A stretch of 64,000 nt of DNA from Malania oleifera (Eukaryota > Streptophyta > Magnoliopsida > Santalales > Ximeniaceae): NCBI RefSeq assembly GCF_029873635.1, contig NC_080417.1, positions 26,112,182 to 26,176,181 on the forward strand, given 5' to 3'. The position numbers and the translations under genes are program-made. Under the pieces are notes generated by a model, which searched no databases, was not told where the DNA came from, and worked only from the letters and a program-made list of their open reading frames with translations. Of this stretch, positions 34,104-44,658 are shown piece by piece; positions within the stretch are counted from its first letter, which is position 1, and the number at the start of each line of letters is the position of its first letter.

Positions 34104-37100
34104 TCACTTTAGTTCTTTCGATATCAGATAACGGAAAGTGAAATTGTGAGGAACCCATTCAATGCCCTTCTGAGACTTCCCCAGCAGACTTTTCTTAATA
34201 TTTTTTCTCACAGACTCAGGTAAACACTGTTGAATCATCTCCATCACCCCGCCAGGACATAAGCCCAAATCCTTTACAAATGACTGTACAACCTTTGGTA
34301 GAAGTATTTTTTGGTCCTTGCGCACTCCAAAGGTAGCCCGTATATACTCTTCTTTCGCAGCTTCTAGCTCTTGAAACACTCTTTTGGGTGTGTACACACG
34401 AATCTGAAGAAGTATTGGAAGAAAAAGTCAGTGGTACAGTAAGATTCTTTCTCCCCCTCCTTTGCATCCTTCTTAAATATGTGAAAGCACATGCAAATGA
34501 ATGTGAAGTTACACTTCGAAGAATAGCCTTGTCCAAATCAAAAGTGGTGTTTGATTAGTTTTGTGATTTTTCTGATCTTTACCCCATCAAAACTACTCAT
34601 TCTCAAAGCTAGATGAAGCAGCAATGCAACATCTTCACAGCATGTTTCGAAGCAGAGTTAATGGTACAAATTGTTGGGTGGTCTAGGGTCTTCTTAACCA
34701 CAAAAGCTAGCTCAAGGGGTGAGGCTTTTCCTCACACTTAATAATTGACTACCAGCTACTTCTACAACCGATGTGGGATAACCCCACACAAATATTATCA
34801 AATAAGAAATTGTGAATAAAAAATTACCGCAGGATCAGAATGGCTTCCCGAACAGAGTGCAAAGTGTAAAAGAGGTTCTGGATGCTCAATTGCATATGCT
34901 TGCCGCTCATCTCCAGCCTTGAATTTCGTCCTTGAGGGAAGCAACAACCGAAGCCACTGCAAGCAGAAGCAAACTCATCAGACATGCTACAAACTCAAGA
35001 TCAGTAAAATCTCCCAAGACATACTGAAAGTGACAGCAAACATGCTCAGTTGTCTCATAAGAACTACTATGTCAAACCAAACAAAAATCCAAAATGGAGA
35101 GAGAAATATTTTTGACTTGGTCACTACAGACAAGATGGTAAAGAGTTAAATAGGAAAAAGAGTATTCTTTTGACTAACAAAAGAAGATTATCAAAGTGAA
35201 AAGTCTCCATGATCAATTATCAGTTTTCGGTCATTCAGGAAATTAAAGCTAGCTGAGTACATAAATTAGTAAATAACTAAATCAAAAGTCAAAGCTATGT
35301 CAAACTGGCATAACAAGTTTTTTTTTTTTTTTAAATTAAAAATCAAAAGCAAACGTAAGGCATGGGAACTACCTGTCCAGGACGAGGCATCCGGCATCCA
35401 AGGATACAGCTCTGTATTGTCTCTGCACTTATTGTGTGACCCCCAATATTATAAGCAGCCTGCATTTTGCAAAAGCATGAGGAAAAAATAAAAACTGAAT
35501 TTAATTATTTTCAGAGAAACAAGTGCAGCCTCTTTACCTTCAATAGTAGAACTATTCTCTTTACATTGTTTTGTGGAATTCCATAGGCCAAAAATGTCTG
35601 TCGAAATTATTAAAAAAGAAAAGAACAGGGGGGGGAAAAAAAAGAAGAAGAAGCAATTATCATCTGCATGTATCCAAAACTAGGCCAGAAAAAGAAACCA
35701 ATAATTTTGATGAAGAGGATCATTACGTGCATCACCAATGCATTGTGTATGTTGATCCAAAATGCCAGCTTCTCTTCACGTTTCATTTTCTTAGGATCTA
35801 CCACTTCTAATCGGCAGATAAGTGACCTGCAAAAGAATAATTCAGTAACCTAAATGAAGAATGAAACTATGTCATCCGTTAAGTTCAACACCATGCAGAG
35901 ATATAAACATTTATAGATCACTACATGATTCTCCCCCAATAACCACACACCACAAGACTCACTTGAAACTTTGTAGCAACAGTTCAATATCTCCAAATTT
36001 CTGACCGTCTCTATATATCCATTGGAGTTCAACTATTGTGCTGTATGGGCCACTGAACTCTTTTAGTCCTTCCACCAGGAAAGGATTATCTAACCGTACA
36101 TCAAATGATGAATCTTTCTTGAACCCAGGACTCCACATATCAAATTGTTCTTGTGGAGAAAATGCACTGGTTGATGACAAAGATGAATTGGGAGACGAGA
36201 GGGCATGATGCGTCAGCGGTGGGTCTGCAAGCTTGCAATATATAACTGACATGCACTTGATCATATCCTCAGAAAGCTTGTTAGGTGTCTCGGAAACATG
36301 ATCAGATATATGGGTACCAAGGTGCTCCGCCAGACTGATTACATTTGGAGAGGCACTCTGAGCATACTGTAGAGAGGCCACTGAAAGTCAAAATCCATGG
36401 AAGTAGATGGCGTTGCATACATATAATTCAAAGAGATTAGTCTCCTCTACAATAATTGCTATTACCAGTGGATCATCCATACTGGAGCTTTACATCATGA
36501 GGATATAGACGCGTTGTCAACATTTTACCCCAAAAAAAATGAAAAAAGAAGAAATTTCTGTCTTGTCAAATGAAGGCAACATCCATTATGTGATGATGAG
36601 GTAGAGTGTTACATTGTAGGGGAGAAAAGTTCTTGTAAGGACAGTGGACAGATTATGTTAAAAAACTCAAGTTACCTCCATCATGGACAAAGGTTGCGAC
36701 TGACAGGCACGCACGGCTTTGGCAAGAGATTCAGGAGGAGAAGTTCTTGACAAAAAAACTGAATGTTGAGATAATGAAGAGTGACAGCGATGAACACCTG
36801 CATCTAATAGCTTCTCTTCACCTCCAATATCATAGGATTCTTTCCATGGGTTGGAAAGGGACTGACTATTAGATTGAAGAGCAATATTTTCCTTTTTTGA
36901 TGTGCTAAAAGGATTGGAAATTAATGGAGATTTTACTCTTTCGTCTTTGGCTGGTGGTGGAGATAAGGAAGACAGTTGTTGATCAAAAGCTTTACGGTAC
37001 AATGAGAGAAGATGCTGCTCCAAATGCACGACTTCCAGCTCCAACACTGCAATTTCCTTGATCAATTCTGAGGCAGGCTGAAATAAAATAGTTGTTACAG

Positions 37101-40100
37101 CACAAGTCAATGAAAGGTCTGAAATTTTTTTAATCAGCTCCTTAAATTTTTCATCATTTCACACCAAAACAGTTTGTCAAACACAATATGCTTTGGTGTA
37201 ACTTTAAGATACTCATGGAACAACAAAACGATTATTTCTTCAGTTATTCATATTTTCTTTTTAAGGAAACATGGAATCAGGAAGAACTGTGTTCTTGCTA
37301 AGATATGGGGATTCACATCATAAAGATTACCAATTATATTACTATACTAAATTACTGAAGAATTTACATATATAAACCAGATGGAGGAGGGGCTACATCC
37401 ATATCCTACAGAAAAAAAAAAAGGCACAAATTACGCAAAGAGTGTCCTGTTATTTGCCATTGCTTAAAATACGCAGAATTAATATCAAGAGAAAACTTAT
37501 ACCATTGAGCAGAAGAACAATAAATACCAGAGCATTTCAATAAGACGTAAAAAACTACTTCCACCACCACCACCACCTCTCCCCCCCTCCTCCCGCCAAA
37601 TGTTGGGTTGGGTTTCCATCCTAAATGAGGATGGCCCAAACTTGTCCAATACTGGCCCATGTGTGGAGAGGCCAATTTTAGAGAATAGGGTTAATAAACC
37701 TATCCTTCACTGCTGCAAAGAGGGGTGAACAATCAGAAAATAAGAAGGGAGAGAAGAGAGAGCCGCTGTCACATAGAGAGAGAGCTGTTCAGTCTTGATC
37801 AACTGCTCTGATCAACGAACGTTTGTGGTTCGATTGAGCTGAAATTTTATAGAGATGTTCAAGACACATGAATATTCATTGTGAACGGTGGAGATTGGAT
37901 TCTAAGCATTTGGTGTCGTTTTCCAGCCCGTGGACAGAAGCCTCGGTTTTGGTGAGATCTTTCTTTAATTTTTGTAGAAGTTGACTTAAGCCAAGGAATT
38001 ATATTTCTTGAAGATAGTTGCTCATTGTATGCCTTTAGTTGAGACTCGAGAAGATTCATGTATTCACGTAATTGTTGATAGTGGAATTGTTTGAGTGGAC
38101 TACGGTCTCGTGGTCTTTCCTTTCTTACACCAAGAAGGTTTTCCATGTAAAAATCGTGTCTTGTGCTTGTGGTGTTTGGATATATATTTTCCGCATATAT
38201 TGCTCTATTTTATAGTTTCTTGAAGATTCACACAAAAAGAGAGTTTGATTATTGTTGTTTCTCCCAAGAAAGTGGTATCAGAGCAAGGTTCGATCGAGCG
38301 CCCTTAAGTGGTTATTATTCTGTTATATATCTTGTGTTGAATTATGGATGCTAATCTAAGTAGAATGGTGTCTTTGAATTGTTCAAATTATCATATATGG
38401 AAAGGTAAAATGGAAGACCTACTTTATGTAAAACAATCCCTTTTACCTGTGTTTGCTTCAGAGAAGCCAGAAGCCAAAAAATAAATCTTATGAAGAATGG
38501 AATTTGTTGCATAGACAAGTTTTTGGATATCTTAAGCAGTGGGTAGATGATAATGTTTTGAATCATATTGATGGTGAGACACATGCAAGCACACTTTGGC
38601 AAAAACTTGAGGTGTTGTATGCTCGCAATACTAGAAATAATAAAATGTTTTCATTGTTTATGGTGTGACTTTTATACTTTGAGGGGTTTATAAACAAAGG
38701 GAGATAAACATATCGATGTGTTCTTAGTGCAAGGCAGCAGCAAAGACTCGTCGACGAGGAGATACCGAGAGCCAGAAAATCTCAGTGTTTAAAGACTCGT
38801 TGACGAGTGGATAGACTAGTTGATGAGTGACCTTTTCTGTCTCGTCGACGACTGCCCTGTTCTCATCGACGAGGGCATCTGGGCTGCGAGAGAAAATTCA
38901 AATTTTGAATTCGAATGTTGTGACGGTTAGGGATTCGGAGAGATGCCTCTGAGGGGTTGTTATTTATGTTCTTCTAGACATGTTTTGACATGTAAGAGAA
39001 TGAGAGAGGGTGAGAGAAGGAGGGAAGATCATTGTATCAAGAGTAGTGTGTAATCTTTGATTTTTATAGTGAAATCTCTTGCGAATTGCTTCTGTGGACG
39101 TAGGCATTGCCGGACCACGTAATTCCTGGTGTCATTGCTTTTACTATTGTTTTCTTTATATTGCTATGGTTGTGGATGTATTTTGTATTTCTCATTTAAA
39201 TTGTTGCAAGTGTATGTTTGATCCTTAACAACAATATTGTTATTTCACTGTGCTTTGTTTGAGAGGAGTTAATTTCACAACAAATTGGTATCAGAGCATG
39301 TCGTATAGCCTCTGAATTGAATGATCTCTTGGTGTAACAAGGGTTTGGTAAAAGGTTTATACAGAATTCAACCGGATAGCATGGATGCAATGACTTGGAA
39401 TGAATTGGGAGCAATCATTCGTCTTCGTTTGGCTAAAGGACGTGTTGTATCACATCATGGATGAGAATTCTCCGGCATTAGTTTGGCGAAAATGGGGATG
39501 CCGATATATGTCTAAGGGTTTGTCAAAATCTGCAAGTGGTAGTGGTGGAAAATTCAGAATATAGTGATAAATATATGCTATGTGTTTCATCGGGTTCGGA
39601 GTGCCTCACGGGTGATTCTTGGGTCTTAGATACTGGATGTTTTTATCCTAGAATATGATTTGACATCTATAGGTCAATTTACACTGGTTGTATTTTGATG
39701 AAAAATGATATTTCATGCAAAATGTTTGTTATTGGAAATGTCAAAATCAAAATGTATAATGGTGTTGTAAAAGTCATATGTGATGTAAAGCATGAATCGG
39801 GTCTAAGGAAGAATGTTATTTCATTGGATATTTTAGACTATAATGGATATTGTTACAAGTCTGAATGTGACGAAATCAAAGTGTGTGAAGGCAACTTGAT
39901 AGTGATGAAAGGAGAAAAAATAGTGGGAAATATCTATGCATTGTAGGGCGTTACGGTTGCAGGTGGAGTTGCAGTTGTTGAATCTGAATCAAATATTTTG
40001 TGGCATAAGCAGTTAAAGGATATGGATGACTACATGTTTTCAGATGTTTGGGGATTGATGATGATACCATCAGGGGATAGACATATGTATTTCGTGTGTT

Positions 40101-43100
40101 TATCACGAAGGGTCTTGGTGTACTTCATGGAGTGGCTAAGGTGGAGAACCGGACCGGGAGAGAGATTCTCAAGTCAAACATTGGGGTTGAGTACGCTGGT
40201 TTTGTTCAAGAAGTTTTGTGAGTATGACATGTTATATACAGGGCTTGTAGGGTACTTCTTGGTGAAGTCAGTAAATATGGCGCGTTTCTCGTGTGACCAA
40301 TTGCCAAAGTTATCGCTAGATGAGAAAGTTGCAGGTAAATTGGGGGCAAGTTTTGCGGTAAATTACTCAATTGCGAGTGGATGTCCACTGGTGCACTATT
40401 CTAGTGATGGAGGATCTAGGCTTGGTGTGATGTTCAGACAATACACTTTTCTAAGGTGTAAGAAAGGTGGGTACAAGTTAGATGATCCTATGGAAAACAA
40501 ATGTGTGATCGAGGACATGACTTTTGATAATAGAGCCATGGCGCAATGTACTCAGGTAAAGGAAGAGACACAAATGCTAGAAAACTGCGGCAGCAGCAAT
40601 TATGTTATTCAAGTGGAGTTAAGGACTCAAGGCAAAAATGCGGGGAGTTCTATCTCTTCACAGTATGAATGGGCATGTGATGCAAGTGGAGCAATAGACT
40701 CAAGGCAAAGTGGCATTTGTCATATTGTAGGGAGTTTTAACTCAGGAGACCAGCAGAATCACGATGGGCCCATGTGCACTATCAAACCACCACTCAAATA
40801 TAAATTTGGCATTCTAGTGTTTCATGTATTTATTACTACCAGCAGCAAAGTTTCTACTATTTTTTAAGTTGCAATGCATAGAAAAGGGAAAAATAGATGA
40901 ATAAGTGTTATGATGGAGGAAATGGAGGTATTGCATATGTATCAGGTGTGTGAGTTGATGAGGCTTCCAGTGTGGAAGAGAGTGATAGGATGAAGCGGAG
41001 TGATGTATCTGTTGTGTGTGAATGACATGTTATTGGCTGGAAATGCTTTAACTGAGCCTAATCAGTTGGGAACTCTGTTGAAAGATTTTTGACATGAATG
41101 TATTGGGTACGGCCAAGATGGGTCTTGGTTCGCTGATTCGCATGGACAAAATAGGAGGGAGATTGGTATTATCTTAAGGTGGTTTTGTGGACAAGGCTAC
41201 AGAGAGATTGATTCTATATTAGGGTGGCTTTATGGATGGAACCACAAGGAGACTTTTTTTTACGTCTCAGGAGGGTTCTGTGGAGAATCAATATGGAATG
41301 TCTACCGCTCGGTACCCAAGGACGGGCTGTGATATCCGGAATATGTCAAAGGTCCCTCATGATTGTGCAATGGGGTGTTTCTGCAAGCAACAAAGTACAC
41401 CATCAGTTGTTAGATGCAGATTCTTGGGGCCAACAAAGCAGATTCTTGGGATTCGCATTTATAGATGCAGAAAAGACAAGAAGTTGTTTATATCACAAAA
41501 GCAATACATTGAGAAAATGCTTGAAAGGTTCAACATGAACAAGACTATAGTGAACAAGACTATAGTGGTTAGCTCTCCTCTTGCAACACACTTAAAGTTG
41601 AGTACAAAGCAAAGCACTTCAACAGATGAAGAGAACGAAGATATGGAAAGAATATCATATATCTTAGCAGTAGGAAGCTTGATGTATGCAATAGTTTGTA
41701 CAAGGTCAAACATAGCCCATGCAGTTGGTGTTGTTAGCAGGTTTCTCTCAGATCCAGGAAGAGAACATTAGAATGCGGTAAATTGGGTTATGAGATATCT
41801 GCAAGGCACTTGCAAGTTGGGTCTTAGCTTTGGGAATGGCAAACCAATGTTGATTGGCTATACAGATTCTGATATGGCTAGAGATGTGGATATCCGTAAG
41901 TCTACTTCGGGTTATATGATTACTTTCTTAGGACGGGCTGTTTCTTGGCAGTTGAGGTTACAAAAATGTATTGCACTTTCTACAACTGAAGTAGAGTTGT
42001 TTGCAGCAATAGAAGCTTGTAAAGGGTTTCTATGGATGAAAAAGTTTTTATAGGAGCTTGGTTTCAAGCAACAATAATATGTGTTGTTTTGTGATAATCA
42101 GAGTATTATTCACCTTGCAAATAATTCTTCATTTCATTCGAGATTGAAACACATTAATGTAAGGTATCAATGGATAAGGGATACTCTTAATGACAAGCTG
42201 ATAGCACTTGAGAAAATTCACACCGATGATAATGGCTTTGATATCTTAAAGAAGGCTCTAGCAAGGGTGAAGCTTGAGACTTGTCACTCAATCACTGGGA
42301 TGGTGAATCGCCCTAGTCGGGAAGAGGGAGATTTGTTGGGTTGGCTTTCCTTTTTAAGTAAGGATGGCCCAAACTTGCCCAATACTGGCCCATGTGTGAA
42401 GAGGCTCATTTGAGAGAATAGGGTTAATAACCCTATCCTTTGCTGCTGCAAAGAGGGGTGAACAATTAGAAAATAAGAAGGAAAAGAAGAGAGAGCCGCC
42501 GCCATATAGAGAGAGAATTGTCCAGCCTTGATCAACTATTCTGATCAACGAGCGTTTGTGGTCCGATTGAGAAGAAATTTTACAGGGATGTTCATGACAC
42601 GTGAATCTTCATTATGAACGGTGGAGATTAGATTCTGAGCATTTGGTGTCGTTTTTTAACCCGTGGATAGTAGTCTCTATTTTGGTGAGATCTTTCTTTA
42701 ATTCTTATAGAAGTTGACTTAAGCCAAGGAATTGTATTTCTTGAAAATAGTTGTTGATTGTATGCCTCTAGTTGAGACTAGAGGAGACTCATGTATTCCC
42801 GAAATTGTTGATTGTGGAATTGTTAGAGTGGACTACGGTCCCATGGTTTTTCCTTTCTCATACCAAGAAGGTTTTCTATGTAAAATCGTGTGTCTGTGCT
42901 TGTGGTGTTTGGATATATATTTTCCTCATATAATGCTCTATTTTATAGTTTCCTGCAAATTCACACAAAGAGGGAGTTTGAGTATTGTTGTTTCTCCCAA
43001 GACCCCAAACACTAACTGTCGTACCTATGTGATTGTTTCACAAACATATATTCACATGAAGAAATCTTCTAATGGAAAATTAAAACATAATCTGTTTCTC

Positions 43101-44658
43101 AAGACTGAAGACAAAAAAGACCTACCTTGTTTGCTGGGATTTCATTTGTTGTCTCTTGAGAGGAAGACCTATAGCCCAATGCTTTCTCTAAAACATGGCG
43201 GACCTCAAATTGATCCTGTAATTTTTTCTCAAGCTGCATAATCTGTACGCAACGTATAAAACAATTATATGCGAATCAATAGCTCAAAAGCAGGAGGCTA
43301 CTCACAATACACCACCGAACTTTAGTCACACATAGGAGACAAAAGAGTTTTAATTTTAAATTTTTGAGCCTCTCAACTTTTACAAGCTCAAATCCATACC
43401 TCTTGCTTCAAAGAGCTTTGAACTTCAGTACTGGAAAATTGTTTGTCCCTTGATTTCACACGGTCACTCAAGCGCCCCATGTCCTAGCATCATAACAAAA
43501 ATAGAATTCATTTACTTGACCAATAATATTATTTTCAATGAGGAATCCCATTTTAATAAAGAGTAAATTGTGGAACCATCAAAATGGTCATTAGTTGAAC
43601 GACTCAAACAAGGGGATACAGTCCTGGGAAAGAGGAATTGGACTACCATAGTTATGCTCTAGCATGAGGATTTGATACAACATGGATGGAACCATCAAAA
43701 TGGTCATTAGTTAAATAATTAAATCATTGGAATACAGTCCTGGGAAAGAGGGACAGGACTATCATAGCTATGCTCTAGCATGAGGGTTTGATACAAAATG
43801 AAGGGAACCATCAAAATGGTCATTAGTTGCATAATTAAATCATGGGAATAAAGTCCTGGGAAAGAGGGACAGGACTATAATAGTTATGCTCTAGCATGAG
43901 GATTTGACACAACATGAATGGATGAAGGTGGTTCCAAACCAATCAGAAGATGACTTTGGAAGTTATTTTTCCTTCTTACAATAGTATATAGAAAAAAAGA
44001 AAGCAAGAGTGCAAAACAGTGGAGCCTACCAGCTTTATACGGTGAGAGGCTTCCTGCGAGCCATCTATATGATCTTTCTTGGCTCCCCCCTTATCGGGAT
44101 GGCTGCTACGGCAAAAGAAAAAACACAAATAATCAAAAGAAATAGATAGCAGAAAACAGGTTTTGAAGTCTTCCATTGTGTTGTAAGGCCAATTTCTTAT
44201 GTATCTGCAACTGATGCAAAATTCCAAGTCAGAGATCTCTACTGTCACCCATCTTTCTTAGAACGAGAAGAAAAATAAGATGAGCATGAGGGGGTTTTTT
44301 CTACAGGAATTCATTTTGATGTTCTCGATCATTTCCCAGAACCCATTCTAAGACAGTCTTAACTACATTCAAGAGCCAATATGATTTGATTAATTACACA
44401 CATTATCGTAAAACTCAACTTCAGAGTGGAGTGGTGGTGGGGGTGGAGCTTTATTTTACAACTTTACTCTTAACCCATTTCAGAACTCTTCACAGTTGCA
44501 GCAACCCCATCAAGAAAGAATACCAAAACCTGGAATAAGTACAAGAAAGAAGAAAGCAAGCTTTAAAGTAAATTAAATAGCTACCTGTTCGGACGCTCCT
44601 GCTTTGGCGTTAGTCGCAGTCCCGCCATTTTATTATCACGATTCCCTCCAAACCCCAT
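34104..44658 (-). CDS. DUF547 protein with MIP1 leucine zipper (ternary complex factor MIP1-like)
   Basis: Eleven exons on the minus strand, all with GT-AG introns: 44585-44658, 44030-44105, 43400-43483, 43126-43242, 36676-37077, 35963-36366, 35727-35826, 35538-35597, 35373-35459, 34828-34956, 34104-34403. They join in frame without a stop to give about 610 residues, normal for the family. The start MGFGGNRDNK is the first ATG. Residues about 75-165 (LEKKLQDQFEVRHVLEKALG, then ELIKEIAVLELEVVHLEQHL) form the MIP1-type leucine zipper. A Ser/Pro-rich linker follows. Residues about 386-511 form DUF547, with KLAFWINIHNALVMH, AYNIGGHTISAETIQSCILG and PEPLLHFALCSGSHSDPA. The C-terminus reads EWVPHNFTFRYLISKELK. 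Plant members are poorly characterised; some were described as MADS-protein-interacting factors, so a regulatory or scaffold role is only inferred. Intron 4 (6.05 kb) carries a retrotransposon in antisense. The first exon-6 codons and a non-coding first exon need RNA evidence. Confidence 0.9.
38343..38663 (+). pseudogene. gag 5' part of the intronic Copia element
   Basis: The frame from 38343 (MDANLSRMVSLNCSNYHIWK) is a Copia gag start. A frameshift lies near 38475, after which NKSYEEWNLLHRQVFGYLKQ and THASTLWQKLEVLYARNTRN follow in another frame. It ends at 38663, where the LTR of a second Copia copy begins. Confidence 0.8.
38664..39282 (+). repeat. 5' LTR of a second Copia element inside the first
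   Basis: It is 619 bp from TGTGACTTTTATAC to TTTCACAACA, followed by a perfect primer site TGGTATCAGAGC at 39286-39297. It holds CTCGTCGACGAG-type palindromes (38745-38870), a TATA-like box (GTTATTTATG near 38959) and the GGACGTAGGCATTGCCGG phrase of Copia LTRs. No matching 3' LTR is present before 41384. Confidence 0.8.
39298..41384 (+). pseudogene. internally deleted Copia derivative, copy 2
   Basis: A gag scrap (PDSMDAMTWNELGA-like) is followed by the protease/pre-integrase region (39695-39946: IGNVKIKMYNGVVKVICDVK, KNVISLDILDYNGYC), a shortened integrase (39998-40560: LPKLSLDEKVAG, YTFLRCKKGGYKLDDPMENK), linker sequence and broken RT/RNase H pieces (NDMLLAGNALTEPNQLG-like, near 41020). 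The 289-codon open frame at 39998-40867 is collinear with this decayed pol but runs through several frames of the ancestor, so it is not a gene. The order and gaps match copy 1 at 18027-20138. It fuses near 41384 to the RT of the outer element. Confidence 0.7.
41385..42333 (+). pseudogene. RT end and RNase H of the intronic Copia element
   Basis: In order: KQILGIRIYRCRKDKKLFIS and EKMLERFNMNKT (RT end), SYILAVGSLMYAIVCTRSNI, then RNase H (YTDSDMARDVDIRKSTSGYM, RAVSWQLRLQKCIALSTTEV, LFCDNQSIIHLANNSSFHSR, KHINVRYQWIRD). Only two or three stops interrupt it, so this part decayed less than the inner Copia piece. A 15-bp in-frame repeat (AACAAGACTATAGTG) lies at about 41537-41566. Confidence 0.8.
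43572..43919 (+). repeat. three tandem 116-bp units in intron 2 of the DUF547 gene
   Basis: Copies begin with GGAACCATCAAAATGGTCAT at 43572, 43688 and 43804, exactly 116 bp apart. All contain AGTCCTGGGAAAGAGG and GCTCTAGCATGAGG. Divergence is modest. The array takes up most of the 546-bp intron. Confidence 0.95.

Larger units (their letters stand above)
37601..42999 (+). mobile_element. Copia hybrid element in intron 4 of the DUF547 gene
   Basis: LTRs of 666 bp (37601-38266 and 42334-42999) start TGTTGGGTTGG and end TTTCTCCCA. A primer site (TGGTATCAGAGC) lies at 38273-38284 and a purine tract (GAAGAGGGAGATT) precedes the 3' LTR. The 5-mer CCAAA stands just outside the 5' LTR (37596-37600) and again at 43005-43009, so the target duplication is likely but the 3' edge is uncertain by a few bases. 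The outer element keeps only the gag start and the RT end/RNase H; between them lies a second Copia piece (38664-about 41384). It is antisense to the host gene and leaves all splice sites intact. Confidence 0.85.

Noticed and set aside
37406..37675. An 89-codon minus frame rich in Val and Gly
   Set aside because: It spans a CCA triplet run and the edge of the intronic LTR, inside intron 4 of the DUF547 gene.
39998..40867. A 289-codon open frame that could pass for a novel gene
   Set aside because: It is collinear with decayed Copia protease/integrase sequence, matches the copy at 18360-19200 and mixes several ancestral frames.
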